A stretch of 64,000 nt of DNA, taken from NCBI GenBank assembly GCA_019096065.1, contig JAGUCH010000009.1:6086001-6150000 (forward strand), in the 5' to 3' direction. Position numbers and translations under genes: made by a program. The notes beneath the pieces were generated by a model. It was not told the origin of the DNA, did no database searches, and was given only the letters and a program-made list of their open reading frames with translations. This DNA comes from Paracyclopina nana (lineage: Eukaryota; Arthropoda; Copepoda; Cyclopoida; Cyclopettidae). Numbering within the stretch: the first letter of the stretch is position 1; each line of letters opens with the position of its first letter. Of this stretch, positions 24,554 through 34,537 are shown piece by piece.

Positions 24554-24900
24554 CTAGGAACAAAGTTTTGATATTTTGACCATATCAATATGACTTTTTT
24601 CTGTATCAGACATCGTCATTTGATGCTTGATCATAATCTGCTCAAGGTAATTTGACGGTAATTTTTTTTGGTAAAGCAATGATGCTTTTTGCTGTGTTAC
24701 TATGTTTTCCTTTGATGTAAAGAGTCTGCAAGTTCTGCATTGAAGATGTTGATTCAAGTGATTGGGATCAATATGTCGAACACTGGTGAACTTTCTTGAG
24801 CTAGTGAACTCACAAATGACACAAGCATAGGATCTTCCTCCACAGCCTAACTCCTTTGTAATCAAGTGTGCCTCAATTTCAGCCACCCCACCAGTAAGTC
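24554..24900 (-). CDS. C2H2-type cassette with damaged second finger
   Basis: Paralogue of Z7 with the same start and first finger (CVIC..HIDPNH). In the second finger CRTC is followed by one residue fewer and the His pair has become Gln-Gln/Ala-Ser. The frame then continues about 45 residues beyond the Z7 end. It is open and in phase, but probably a one-finger or decaying module. Confidence 0.55.
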
Positions 24901-24952
24901 CTAAAAATGAATTGGCATTGCTAAATTACATTCGAGCTTTCTCTTCATGTAT

Positions 24953-25200
24953 TCATGATTGGTTACAATATCTTTTGTAATATTTGTAGCATTTCTTGAT
25001 GTGATCATTGAGATTTCTTCTTGATGTCAGGATTTTGGGACAATATTGGCATGGCAGTTGCAGGTCCAAGTGTTTGCATTCAACATGTCTGATCAAGTTT
25101 CCTCTCTTACAGCTTGTGTAAGAGCATATGGAGCAAGTGAAGGACTTTTGGCCATTGTCACCAACCTTCATGACAATTTTTGGCTCAGCCTTTAGAACAC
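24953..25200 (-). CDS. C2H2 cassette Z6
   Basis: Fingers CSIC..HVECKH and CQYC..HIKKCY, so the second finger ends in Cys or Tyr instead of the last His (C2HC-like). The exon begins at 25,200 after a CCATTTCAG acceptor, upstream of its first Met, as expected for an internal protein segment. Confidence 0.75.
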
Positions 25201-25239
25201 CTGAAATGGATCATTGGTTCCATGATTAGTTACTACTCT

Positions 25240-25499
25240 CTATGCATTGATCTCATTGGTGGTGGCCTCTCTCCTCCATTTGAGTCCATGAAGGCCATGC
25301 TTGGACCTCATGTGTCTCATGAAGTTGTGCCTTGTGTTGCACACCTTGGGGCACATTTTGCAAGGGTAGGCATGGGCTAGGTGCTTAGCCTCAATGTGCC
25401 TCTTGACACAGACCAAATTGGGGCTTTCATAGCCACAACCATTGCAGAAATGCAAGCCTTCAGCTGATTTACTCAGCAACTCCACCACTGGATCACTTC
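25240..25499 (-). CDS. C2H2 cassette Z5
   Basis: Two fingers: CNGC..HIEAKH and CKMC..HMRSKH, then a basic tail (LKWRRE). The acceptor is ACTTTTGCAG at 25,500. No close neighbour paralogue. Confidence 0.8.
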
Positions 25500-25532
25500 C
25501 TGCAAAAGTTGTCAAAATGGCCTTTAGGAGTT

Positions 25533-25789
25533 TCACATTTGGGCAAAAGCTTGACACCTTTTCAGGTGAATTCTCATGCATGATTTTATCTTGAACACTT
25601 GATGGCACATTGAGCATGGGTACCCAGGAGAATAGTGCTTGGACTCGACATGATTGCGAATATTGGTGACAAAGGAGAAAGTCTTGCCACAATTTGGACT
25701 AGCACAAGTGTAGACACGATCCTTGTAATGAACAAATGCATCAACGCCTGGATCATAGGTTGAAGAATGCTTCCTTACACTGACGTAGC
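25533..25789 (-). CDS. C2H2 cassette Z4
   Basis: Near-identical to Z3 through the first finger (CASPNC..HVESKH) and CSMC. The tail differs (HLKRC), making the second finger C2HC-like. The acceptor is TGATTGCAG at 25,790. Confidence 0.8.
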
Positions 25790-25889
25790 CTGCAATCATA
25801 CAAAAAGCCAGCTAGAAACTCAATCTGCAAATCTTGCCATCAGCATTCACAACCTTGAAAGTTGGAATGTCAAACTTATTCAAGGGAGT

Positions 25890-25985
25890 TTTCGCCTGGG
25901 TTTTATTTTTGAACACTTGGTTACAAACTGAGCAGGGATAGCCAGGCAAATAGTGGCTGGATTCTGTATTGTGTTTTCATTACAA
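25890..25985 (-). pseudogene. C2H2 cassette relic
   Basis: The minus strand reads HNTESSHY, then CSVCNQVFKNKT and a stop, matching the middle of Z2-Z4 cassettes. The acceptor side is lost. Two sister relics lie at about 26,415-26,490 and 26,940-27,040, one beside each Z2-Z4 cassette, so the duplicated unit was cassette plus relic. Confidence 0.6.
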
Positions 25986-26055
25986 CCGTAACTGTGCAGA
26001 ATTGCTTCTAATAATTGTAACAAGTATGAAATGGATCACAAAGGGAAAATGGTCC

Positions 26056-26306
26056 TCAGCTTAAGTCAGTGCATTTTTTGGTGTGATTTCTCAGCGATGA
26101 TTTTATCTTGAACACTTGATGGCACATTGAGCATGGGTATCCAGGAGAATAGTGCTTGGACTCAACATGATTGCGAATATTGGTGACAAAGGAGAAAGTC
26201 TTGCCACAATTTGGACTAGCACAAGTGTAGACACGATCCTTGTAATGAACATATGCATCAACGCCTGGATCATAGGTTGAAGAATGCTTCCTTACACTGA
26301 CGTAGC
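26056..26306 (-). CDS. C2H2 cassette Z3
   Basis: GYVSVRKHSSTYDPGVDAY start, first finger CASPNC..HVESKH, second finger CSMC..HTKKC (C2HC-like). Acceptor at 26,307. It differs from Z4 by few bases over about 200, so it is a recent duplicate with a changed tail. Confidence 0.8.
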
Positions 26307-26414
26307 CTGCAATCATACAAAAAGCCAGCTAGAAACTCAATCTGCAAATCTTGCCATCAGCATTCACAACCTTGCCAGTTGGAATGTCGAACTTTTTCAA
26401 GGGAGTTTTTGCTC

Positions 26415-26490
26415 AGGTTTTATTTTTGAACACTTGGTTACAAACTGAGCAGGGATAGCCAGGCAAATAGTGGCTGGATTCTGTATTGTG
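26415..26490 (-). pseudogene. C2H2 cassette relic
   Basis: Sister of the relics at 25,890 and 26,940: CSVCNQVFKNKT followed by a stop in the minus frame, without a usable acceptor. Confidence 0.55.
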
Positions 26491-26555
26491 TTTTCATTAC
26501 AACCGTAACTATGCAGAATTGCTTCTAATAATGGCAACAAGTATGCACTAATGGA

Positions 26556-26833
26556 TCACAAAGGGAAAATGGTCCTCAGCTTAAAGTCCGGGCATTTTTT
26601 GGTGTGATTTCTCAGCGATGATTTTATCTTGAACACTTGATGACACACGATGCATGGGTATCCAGGAGAGTAGTGCTTCGATTCGATATGTGCTCGAATG
26701 TTGGCAAGCACAGTGCTGGCCTTGACACAATGAGGGGCAGTACAAGCATAGACTCGATTTGCTCTGTCATACCTAATGAATGCATTGACACCTGGATCAT
26801 AGGTTGATGCATGCTTCCTTACACTGACGTAGC
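26556..26833 (-). CDS. C2H2 cassette Z2
   Basis: Same family as Z3/Z4, more diverged: CTAPHC..HIESKH and CIVC..HTKKC. The acceptor is TGATTGCAG at 26,834. Tail KLRTIFPL. Confidence 0.8.
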
Positions 26834-26939
26834 CTGCAATCATACAAAAAGCCAGCTAGAAACTCAATTTGCAAATCTTGCCATCAGCATTCAAAACCTT
26901 GACAGTTGGAATGTCGAACTTTTTCAAGGGAGTTTTCGC

Positions 26940-27040
26940 CTAGGTTTTATTTTTGAACACTTGGTTACAAACTGGGCAGGAATGGCAATGTGAATATTGG
27001 CTGGACTCGATATTATGGTTTTGAATGTTGCCAACCCTTG
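26940..27040 (-). pseudogene. C2H2 cassette relic
   Basis: The minus strand reads NIQNHNIESSQY, then CPVCNQVFKNKT and a stop. Third member of the relic set beside Z2-Z4. Confidence 0.55.
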
Positions 27041-27109
27041 ACATAATCATGCTTGAGGTTCACTCCGGATCCTGGAGGTCCTGGAGTGATCAACTTGTCC
27101 ACTTGAGGA

Positions 27110-27381
27110 TCATGAGGAGCTATCGCCTAAAGGATTCATGCTAGCTTGAATTTCATCGACAAGCTGCTGATGCTTCTTCACATGCCTGGACATGGTGGCT
27201 TTGATCTTAAACTCCTGGTCACACAATGGGCACTTGTACCCCGGAGAGTAATGCTTGGACTCGACATGGGCTCGAACATTGGAGATGACAGTGTAGGTGT
27301 TATTACAAGCCCTGCACCCATATCCACCCAGGATAGGGATGAAGTACGAGTCCACCTTGGGATCATAGCTAGAAAACCTAC
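27110..27381 (-). CDS. C2H2 cassette Z1
   Basis: Stem-proximal zinc-finger cassette: CRAC..HVESKH and CPLC..HVKKH, both intact, then an acidic/serine tail. The acceptor is GCTGTTGCAG at 27,382. It shares the YSPGY linker with Z2-Z4, so it probably represents their ancestral form. Confidence 0.8.
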
Positions 27382-27526
27382 CTGCAACAGCAACAAGAAT
27401 TGTGAAAGCTTGGCAACAACCAGAGCACTCATGTCTTGGAGAACAGTGACTTGACATGGGACTGAACAATGTTGAAAATATTAATATCTCAAGTAAAATT
27501 GTCAGATTTCTCCATCTTATTATTAT

Positions 27527-27780
27527 TCACTTTCGATGCATTGAAGAATTCAATTTCAGTGAAGAAATGGCATCTAATGAGTGATTATGTGTGCCAGTCC
27601 ATGACACAACAAGGAAGCCATCAGTGACAGCTCTGGCACCACACTTGAACTTGTCGGAATCTCGACACCTCCAATAGATTCTGGACTCTTTCTTTGAATT
27701 GGACCTGTAGGCATAGCCAATTTTGTCGACGAGTACAGCATTGCCAAACTTGCTCCTCATAAAAGTGGCCTCTTCCGGAT
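27527..27780 (-). CDS. FLYWCH cassette F37 (most distal)
   Basis: FLYWCH zinc finger: YWRC, C after seven residues, HNH. It starts DPEEATFMRSKFG. The acceptor is CAATTGTTGCAG at 27,781. This is the border between the FLYWCH and C2H2 halves of the array. Confidence 0.8.
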
Positions 27781-27859
27781 CTGCAACAATTGGATGGAAA
27801 ATCAGTGCCAACACCTCAATAGCTTATTTTAATGGCCTTTGTTCGATAGCAAAGTTCTG

Positions 27860-28020
27860 TCACATGTTGGAATAGCTGTACACTTCAACTGTTTCGCTAT
27901 GTTCACCACTTCAATTGGTGACTTTGCCATCATTGGCGATAGCTCTAGCATTGCACTTGTGCTCAAGCCCAATGTGAAAGAACATTCAGAAAATCTTATG
28001 CAATGAATAATATTAACGAC
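27860..28020 (-). pseudogene. Decayed FLYWCH cassette, F36 type
   Basis: The minus strand retains the KCNARAI..DGKVTN and SGEHSETVEVYSYSNM ending of F36, but with a stop after the T-N word, a stop near the Trp position and His-x-Glu in place of His-x-His. The upstream half is missing. Confidence 0.65.
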
Positions 28021-28054
28021 AATTCTACTTAATGAGTAACAAAGCTTGATGATA

Positions 28055-28310
28055 CCTTAACATTCTCATACTCGCTCATCACAATAGTGGCCATTTCTGG
28101 ATCTTCAAGAATTGGATGCCATCAATAACATCTTTGGAAAACATGTGCGCTTGAATGGAAGGTTCACCGCTAAGTCATCAGTGAAGTGGGGATAACTCAA
28201 GAATGACACTCATTCTTGATAGTCCAGAAGCTTCGCATAGTTTAACTTAATGTCTTTAATGAGCACCTCATAAAAGTGGGCAATTCCTAGTCTGCAACAA
28301 TTGAATTGGA
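28055..28310 (-). pseudogene. Two 5' fragments of F37-type cassettes
   Basis: Near 28,105 and again near 28,300 the minus strand has an acceptor-like end followed by a short match to the F37 start (ATCCGGAAGAGGCCAC, and CCACTTTTATGAGG). Both lose frame before the finger. The second begins right after a TTGTTGCAG. Confidence 0.5.
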
Positions 28311-28370
28311 AATCAGGGCCAACACCTCAATAGCTCATTTTTATGGCATTTATTCGATAGCAAAGTTACG

Positions 28371-28639
28371 TCACATGTTGGAGTAGTTGTACACTTCCAC
28401 TGTGTGGGAATGTTCACCACTATACTTGGTGACCTTGTCGCCAGTGGTGACAGCTCTGGCATTGCACTTGTACTCAGGCCCGTTGTGCAAGCACAGCCAG
28501 AAAATCCTATTGCTAGAATCATAGTGTCGACCATTCTTTCGATACAAGAAGCCATTGCTATCAATCAGCCTCAGAGCATTTCTCGATTTAGTCCGGATGA
28601 TATTTGCCTCCTCAATGTAACCAAATGGGAGATTATTCC
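28371..28639 (-). CDS. FLYWCH cassette F36
   Basis: Intact exon with no Met near its start, so it is easily missed by Met-to-stop ORF calling. FWLC, C after eight residues, HSH, ending in VEVYNYSNM and a stop. The acceptor is TCCTGTTCCAG at 28,640. Paralogue of F35 and of the relic at 27,860. Confidence 0.75.
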
Positions 28640-28718
28640 CTGGAACAGGAATGAGAAGATGGTTTCACATTACATAAAATCCTGTTAACATAGACATTCC
28701 ATGAGTTCAAGCAATTGT

Positions 28719-28987
28719 TCACAAGCTTGAAAAATTGTACACTTCAACTGGATGGCTGTGCTCCCCAGTAAATTTGGCAATCTTGTCTTCCAGGGTGACA
28801 GCCCTGGCCTTACACTTGTACTTTGAGGCTGAAGGATTAAGCAAGCAGAGCCAAAAGCGCCTTGACTGGGTGACACCATTCCTATTCTTTCGATATATGA
28901 ATCCTTGGCTGTCAATCAGTCTCAAGGCATTAGTGGAGGTGGTGATAATGTTTGCCTCTTCAACCCTCTCCTGCTTAACTCCAAACC
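28719..28987 (-). CDS. FLYWCH cassette F35
   Basis: FWLC, C after ten residues, HSH, ending in VEVYNFSSL. Acceptor GATGTTTCAG at 28,988. Same length (269 bp) as F36. The long + strand frame over it (28,735-29,376) is antisense. Confidence 0.78.
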
Positions 28988-29049
28988 CTGAAACATCAAT
29001 GGAAAAGGCATGTTTGCAATTCAGCTTTATTCTGTTAGGCCTCTCTCAA

Positions 29050-29309
29050 TCATTGGTATGCATTGAACTTCCTCACAATTGGAAGATGATTATGATCCTC
29101 TCCTTTCTTTGTGACTTTGCTACCAATGGTGACAATCCTGGAGCTACATTTCTTCTTCGCTTTGACAATGCACTCCCAGAACACTTTCCCACTAGACTTG
29201 GACTTTTTATTGATGACATAAGAGAAACCTCTGATGTCATAGAGCAAAGGGTTGCCCTTGGTAGTCTGAGAAAACCCTCCAACCTCTTCTATGTATTTGA
29301 ATGCCTTAT
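29050..29309 (-). CDS. FLYWCH cassette F34
   Basis: FWEC, C after seven residues, HNH, with a lysine-rich finger (KAKKKC). The acceptor is TTGTCTTCCAG at 29,310. It shares EEVGGFSQTTKG with the F30-F33 starts (GGY.TT.RG). Confidence 0.78.
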
Positions 29310-29372
29310 CTGGAAGACAACAATACAAAAAAGAGGTCACACAAATCAAGATCAGCTATTTCATTTGACAGG

Positions 29373-29980
29373 CTAAGCTAATTGGCTTAGTTGAAGTTTC
29401 TTTATCATTCTACGCTTCTTTTTGCCCTTCAGAACCTCAATGGGCCTGAATTTCTTCCTATGCTTGTACAAGCCAGATTGAATGTTTCTAAACGATGAAG
29501 CTTCCTGCAGAAAGGAGATCTCATCGAAACCCTCAAGATTGGACACAAACTCTTGCTTGACTTCATCGTACAGCTTTGTGAGCGGCTTGTTTGGATCCTT
29601 TTCAACCGCATCGTAAAGCCTCAAATGGAATTTGCGAACCAAACTCTCAGTGGCAGACGGTGAGCAATCATGATCATCTTCGCTTGGAAGTTTGAGAAGC
29701 CTGAATGATGGTGTGCCATCCGGAGCGGTAGACTTGTAGGCTCTGGCATATGTGCTGAGTCCAAGCTTGGCACAAGCATTGCACTCGAAGCACACAATTC
29801 CCTCATCTCCAGGAGTGTCCTTGTGCTTTCTGAATGTGTATGGAGGAACCCTGAGTGTCACCAAAACTCGATTCTCACCAGCCTTCTTGCCAGTTTTGTA
29901 GTCAGTTTTTCGCAGCATGAACTCATGGAATGGCCAAGACTCTTCTACCTTTGCATGCACAAGAGGGTCAACAGCATCTT
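29373..29980 (-). CDS. Long FLYWCH-variant cassette L3
   Basis: About 202 residues. After KVEESWPFHEFMLRKTDY and VPPYTFRKH comes a Cys/His cluster laid out like a FLYWCH finger: CFECNAC, an ARA word, then HDC. A 90-residue tail follows with FHLRLYDAVEKDPNKPL, SFLQEASSFRNIQS and YKHRKKFRP, then a basic end (KGKKKRR). The tail matches my memory of the region after FLYWCH domains in MULE-transposase-related proteins (SFRNI..YRHRRK..P). Acceptor ATTTCAG at 29,981. Confidence 0.75.
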
Positions 29981-30075
29981 CTGAAATGAAGATAGTGTGA
30001 CTATTATGAGGCTATGTTGAGTACGATAAAAAGTAGTTGTATTTCGACTCCTAAAAGCTCCCAATGATTTGCATT

Positions 30076-30689
30076 TTAAAAATCCAAGTCGTTAATTGGT
30101 GGCAACTTTTTGAGCAGTCTACGCCTCTTTTTGCCCTTCACAAGGTCAGTTGGCCTGAACTTCTTCCTATGCCTGTAAAGACTAGCCTGGATTGATCTAA
30201 ATGACGAGGCTTCTTGCAGAAAGGAGACCAAGTCAAAACCCTCAAGATTGGACACAAACTCTTGCTTGACTTCATTGTACAGCTTTGTGAGTGGCTTGTT
30301 TGGATCCTTTTCGACCTCGTCGTGCAGCCTCAGATTGAACTTGCGCACCAAGCTTTCAGTGGCAGATGGTGAACAATCATGATCATCTTCGCTTGGAAGC
30401 TTCAGAAGCTTGAACGAAACTGTGCCATCCTCATGAGTGGTTTTATGGGCACTGGCATAGGTATTGAACCCGAGGCGGGCACAAGGGTTGCATGCAAAGA
30501 ACACGGTTCCCGCATTTTCAGGAGTGTCTCTTTGTCGTCTGAATGTGTAAGGAGGAACGCTTAGTGTCACCAAAACTCGATTCTCGCCAGCTCTTTTGCC
30601 ACTTTTGTAGTCAGACTTTCGAATGATAAACTCATGGAAAGGCCAAGGCTCTTCTACCTTTGGCTGAGCAAGAAGGTCAACAACATCTT
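30076..30689 (-). CDS. Long FLYWCH-variant cassette L2
   Basis: Paralogue of L1 and L3 with all shared elements: EEPWPFHEF, FFACNPC, HDCSPSATES, LHDEVEKDPNKPL, FRSIQASLYRHRKKFRP and a basic C-end. The acceptor is TCATTTCAG at 30,690. The flanking intron is a close copy of the one beside L1, so L1 and L2 are the younger pair or have been converted. Confidence 0.75.
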
Positions 30690-30783
30690 CTGAAATGAAC
30701 ATCATTTGGCAAGTATGAGAAGGTGTTTCAACAAAATGAAAAACCAAAGTAGTTTGTGTAGTAAAAGCCCCCAAATTGACAAC

Positions 30784-31400
30784 TTAAAAGTTTAAGTCAT
30801 CAAATGGTGGTAGTTTATTTTGCATTCTACGCCGCCTCTTTTTCCCCTTGGTCAGCTCAACTGGCCTGAATTTCTTCCTATGCTTGTACAAGCCGGATTG
30901 AATGTTTTTGTAAGACGTAGCATCTTGCTCGAAGGAGATCTGATCAAACCCTTCCAAAGAGGACATAAACTCTGCTTTCACTTCATCGTAAAGCTTTTGC
31001 AGTGGCTTATTCGGGTCTTTCTCAACCTCATCGTAAAGCCTCAATTGGAACTTGCGGCTCAAGCTCTCAGTGGCAGAAGGTGAACAATCATGATCATCTT
31101 CACTTGGAACTTTTTGCAGCTTGAACGACAGTGTGCCATCCGGAGCAGTTGTTTTGTATGCTCTTGCGCAAGTCCTGAACCCAAGCCTGGAGCAAGAGTT
31201 GCAGGCAAAGTACACCGTTCCCTCATCACCAGGAGCATCCCTGTGTCGCTTGAATGTGTATGGAGGAACTCTGAGGACTACCAAAGCACGACTCTCGCCA
31301 ACTCTCTTGCCAGTTTTGAAGTCCGTCTTCCGGATGATAAACTCATGGAATGGCAAGGACTCTTCAACCTTTGGCTGAGCAAGAAGGTCAACGACATCTT
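30784..31400 (-). CDS. Long FLYWCH-variant cassette L1
   Basis: Stem-proximal member: EDVVDLLAQPKVEESLPF start, YFACNSC, HDCSPSATES, YDEVEKDPNKPL, YKHRKKFRP, KGKKRRRR. The acceptor is CATTTCAG at 31,401. The three long modules keep cysteines, HDC and the tail while other positions vary, indicating selection on protein function. Confidence 0.75.
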
Positions 31401-31522
31401 CTGAAATGAACATCATTTGGCAAGTATGAGAAGGTGTTTCCACAAAAAAACCAAAGTAGTTTGTGTAGTAAAAGCCCCCAAATTGACAACTTAGAAATCA
31501 TTTGGCATGTATGAGAAGGCGT

Positions 31523-31818
31523 TTATTCATTGATGATAATCTTGTCGAAAACTCTGTCAAGAGTAGCTGACTGGTCATGGTTATGAGAGGACTTGAAGGC
31601 TGTGATCATTCGACCATTTGTAGTGCACCTACTGGGGCAAGAGAACCTTTTGTGGAACCTGCACTTCCAAAACACCTTGTCATTGGCACTGGACCTTTTG
31701 TTAATGAGATATGAGAAGCCCTGCTTGTCTATGAGCAGAGGACAGCCTCTGGTTGTGGTGGAAAAGGTAGCCTCTTCACCAGCAAAAAGAGCTTCATCTA
31801 CTGGATCAGCATCTTCTT
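31523..31818 (-). CDS. FLYWCH cassette F33
   Basis: FWKC, C after seven residues, HNH. Acidic start EEDADPVDEALFAGEE. The acceptor is TTCATTTCAG at 31,819. Confidence 0.8.
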
Positions 31819-31854
31819 CTGAAATGAAGAGGACAATTACTGAGACCAAAGCTA

Positions 31855-32132
31855 CTATTTGGGACACTTTTCTAGCAAAATCTTGGCAGCTTCCTTGGAT
31901 GAGCCTCGCACTGGTGGATGATTGTGCTCACCAGTGAGCTTAGTTATTTTGTTCTTGATTGTCACAGCAGCAGCCTTACAGCTGAGCTTTTTGAAAACAA
32001 AACAGCGCCAATACGTTTTGGCTGAGGTGGTTGATTTGCGGTTGACCTGATAAGTATAGCCCCTAAGATCCACCATCATTGGGCCACCCTTTTGGCTGAA
32101 GCAATAGCCTCCAACGTCCTCAAGAAAGCCAT
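31855..32132 (-). CDS. FLYWCH cassette F32
   Basis: YWRC, C after seven residues, HNH, then GSSKEAAKILLEK. Acceptor GCTTTCAG at 32,133. Related to F30 and F31 (EDVGGY start). Confidence 0.8.
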
Positions 32133-32199
32133 CTGAAAGCATGTACAGCCATGAAAACAATCAGCTGACCCTCATGGAACCAAACTTATCGCTAATTTG

Positions 32200-32960
32200 T
32201 TAAACTTTTTTCAGGAAGGCCTTCAATGTTGAATTTAAGTATGGGGCACAAAATTTATTTTTTTCATTAACAAACACCTGACAATCGAGAAAGTTGGAGA
32301 GCTTTTAGCATTGATTGACATGATCGAGGCAAATCATATCAGGAACATGAACATTGTTTTCTTTAAGACTCTCGCTTAGATACTGTCAGATCCATGATTT
32401 TATTCAGGATCCGGAATTGTCATTACTTTGGAGAGAGGAATTCTTGTCATTTCCTTTGAGGAACCTGGGATAGGTAGATGATTTTGTCGCCTTATAAACT
32501 TGCTAATATTGTCCTTGTTTGAGATTATTTTGCCGTTCACTTGAATCTTTTACCACTTCTAACGAAACAGCTCCATCTAGTAGAAGTCATGTCGGAATAT
32601 GCATGGACGTGGTGATAAGAATAACAAATGAGCACCCCATGTGTTGATACTTTTACCTCCAATGTCATCTGAAAGCATGTACAGCTGTTAGGCCATCAGC
32701 TGACCCTCATGGAACCTAGTATCCTCAAGCTTTTTTTGGAAGGCCAAAAGATTTGCAAAATCTTTTGGAAGGCCTTTGATGTTGAATTTATGTATGGGGC
32801 ACAAAATTTATTTTTTTCATTAACAACACCTGACAATCAAGAAAGTTGGAGAGCTTTTAGCATTGATTGACATGATTGAGGCAAATCATATCAGGAACAT
32901 GAACACTGTTTTCTTTAAGACTCTTGCTTACATACTGTCAGATCCATGATTTTATACAGG
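32200..32960. repeat. Duplicated intron block (about 220 bp, twice)
   Basis: About 32,215-32,430 and 32,760-32,975 share long near-identical sequence, including GGGGCACAAAATTTATTTTT and GATCCATGATTTTAT. Between them lies a decayed cassette. This records an unequal-crossover duplication of cassette plus intron. Confidence 0.75.
32460..32668 (-). pseudogene. Decayed FLYWCH cassette, F31 type
   Basis: Acceptor and first codons (ATGACATTGGAGG) survive at 32,668. The rest matches F31 at the DNA level but with a deletion that shifts the frame, and stops before the finger. Confidence 0.65.
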
Positions 32961-33005
32961 ATCCGGAATCTTCTTTAATTTGGAGAGATAAATTCAAGCC
33001 ATTTC

Positions 33006-33250
33006 CTAGGAGGAACCTGGGATAGGTGGATGATTGTGCTTCCTAAAAAACTTGATAATTTTGTCATCGTTTGTGATAACTTTTGCCTTGCACATGAATC
33101 TTTCACCATTCTTAAGGGAACAGCTCCATATAGTAGAAGTCTTGTCGGCATAAGTATGCATGTGGTGATAAGAATAGCCTCTTAAATCCAGAAGCACACG
33201 AGCACCTCTTGTGGTGGTGCTATAGCCTCCAATATCCTCCTCTAAGTCAT
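33006..33250 (-). CDS. FLYWCH cassette F31
   Basis: IWSC, C after nine residues, HNH, short tail PPIPGSS. Acceptor GCTTTCAG at 33,251. Paralogue of F30 (LEEDIGGY start). Confidence 0.78.
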
Positions 33251-33359
33251 CTGAAAGCATGCACAGCCATGTAAACAATCAGCTTCAAAAACTGGCATCA
33301 TCAGAGACTTTCGCTTAAAAACTCAAGTACTTCCAGATCAGTGAATTTATTCTGGATCT

Positions 33360-33646
33360 TTACTTTGTCGGCACTTTAGAGAGAGAAATTCTAGTCATTC
33401 TCCTTGAAGAACCTGTCATAGGAGCATGGTTGTGTTCCTGTGAAAACTTGACAATTTTGTTCCCTTTGGTGACAACAGCTGCCTTGCACTTGAAGTTGAC
33501 AATCTTGTAAAGGGAGCAACGCCAATGTGTATAAACCTTGCTATAGGATTGGTGGCGGTTCTGATAAGAATAGCCTCTCAAATCCAGAAGCATAGGTGCG
33601 CCTCTTTGGGTGGTGCAATAACCGCCAATATCCTCCTCTAAGTCAT
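33360..33646 (-). CDS. FLYWCH cassette F30
   Basis: HWRC, C after nine residues, HNH, then PMTGSSRRMTRISLSK. Acceptor GCTTTCAG at 33,647. This is the first intact cassette distal to the retroelement. A copy of its tail lies at about 33,770-33,835. Confidence 0.8.
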
Positions 33647-33848
33647 CTGAAAGCATGCACAGCCATGTAAACAATCAGCTTCAAAAACTGGCATCATCAG
33701 AGACTTTCGCTTAAAAACTCAAGTGCTTCCAGATCAGTGAATTTATTCTGGATCTTGACTTTTTCAGTACGCTAGAGAGAGAAAATCAAGCCATTCTCCT
33801 TGAAGAACCTGTCATAGGAGCATGATTGTGTTCCTGTACTTTTGGCCT

Positions 33849-33938
33849 CTATGAACATTGGTCAACCTCATGGTTGTGTATGAATGATATTTTTGTGATT
33901 TTGGTCTTGTAAGTGACAGCTCTGGCCTTACAACCAGT
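33849..33938 (-). pseudogene. 3' half of FLYWCH cassette split by the retroelement
   Basis: Minus-strand continuation of the cassette whose 5' half is at 47,824-47,973. It encodes the second ligand Cys (GCKARAVTYK), HNH and a TAG stop. With one copy of the 4-bp target duplication removed, the two halves total 236 bp and keep phase 1. The exon was therefore intact when the element landed. Confidence 0.85.
33935..33938 (+). repeat. Target-site duplication CAGT (left)
   Basis: CAGT directly before the 5' LTR, repeated at 47,824-47,827 after the 3' LTR. The size fits the 4-6 bp made by Ty3/Gypsy integrases. Confidence 0.8.
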
Positions 33939-34174
33939 TATGAAGAAATGGAACCAGACGACGACCACAAGTAGGTCACGACGCCTGATCTCTCTTTTTT
34001 GGCTCTACGCGCGCGCCGCTGGTATATGTTACTTCTACCTGCATTTTTACTTCAGTATGCTAAAGTTTGCTTCGCTCACTTCATCCTAGCAAATAAAGTA
34101 TACTCAAACCCGTTTCATCACTCTTCTACTCATAAAACTGTTCGAACCCAGTTCTTCACCTCCATTTCATCATA
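33939..34174 (+). repeat. 5' LTR (236 bp)
   Basis: Starts TATGA and ends TCATA (5-bp inverted ends) and is identical by eye to 47,588-47,823. AATAAA at 34,092-34,097 is a likely poly(A) signal. Confidence 0.95.
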
Positions 34175-34176
34175 GT

Positions 34177-34188
34177 TGGCTCCCACGG
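34177..34188 (+). other. Candidate primer-binding site
   Basis: TGGCTCCCACGG begins two bases after the 5' LTR. TGG is the complement of a tRNA CCA end. I cannot name the tRNA without a tRNA set from this species. Confidence 0.5.
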
Positions 34189-34537
34189 AATTGTATCAAG
34201 ATCACTAGTGGAAGTGAAGTGCTTTTTTCCAGAGCGGGGGAGAAATAATATCATCTAAAGAAGACCTAGCCAGTCTAATTTGGATCGACTCCCTCAACAA
34301 AGTCGTACAGTGCTCCATCACTCCATCTGAACCATAAAGGTAACCTTGCCTTAGACGAGATTAGCTACCTCAAAAAAGGACACTTCCGGCTACGCGCCCA
34401 TATAAGTTAAAAGAGGCCCTTAATTCAGAGTCCCGTGTTGTGACTTACAGCTCAAACAAAGCCCTTAAGGCAATCTGGGCGGAGCATAGAAGTTCTTTCC
34501 TATCAACAACTTACTTTCACGTACATTAGGTTCAAAA

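Noticed and set aside
28735-29376. 213-codon + strand frame
   Set aside because: It lies exactly antisense to cassettes F34 and F35, which carry FLYWCH ligands and proper acceptors.
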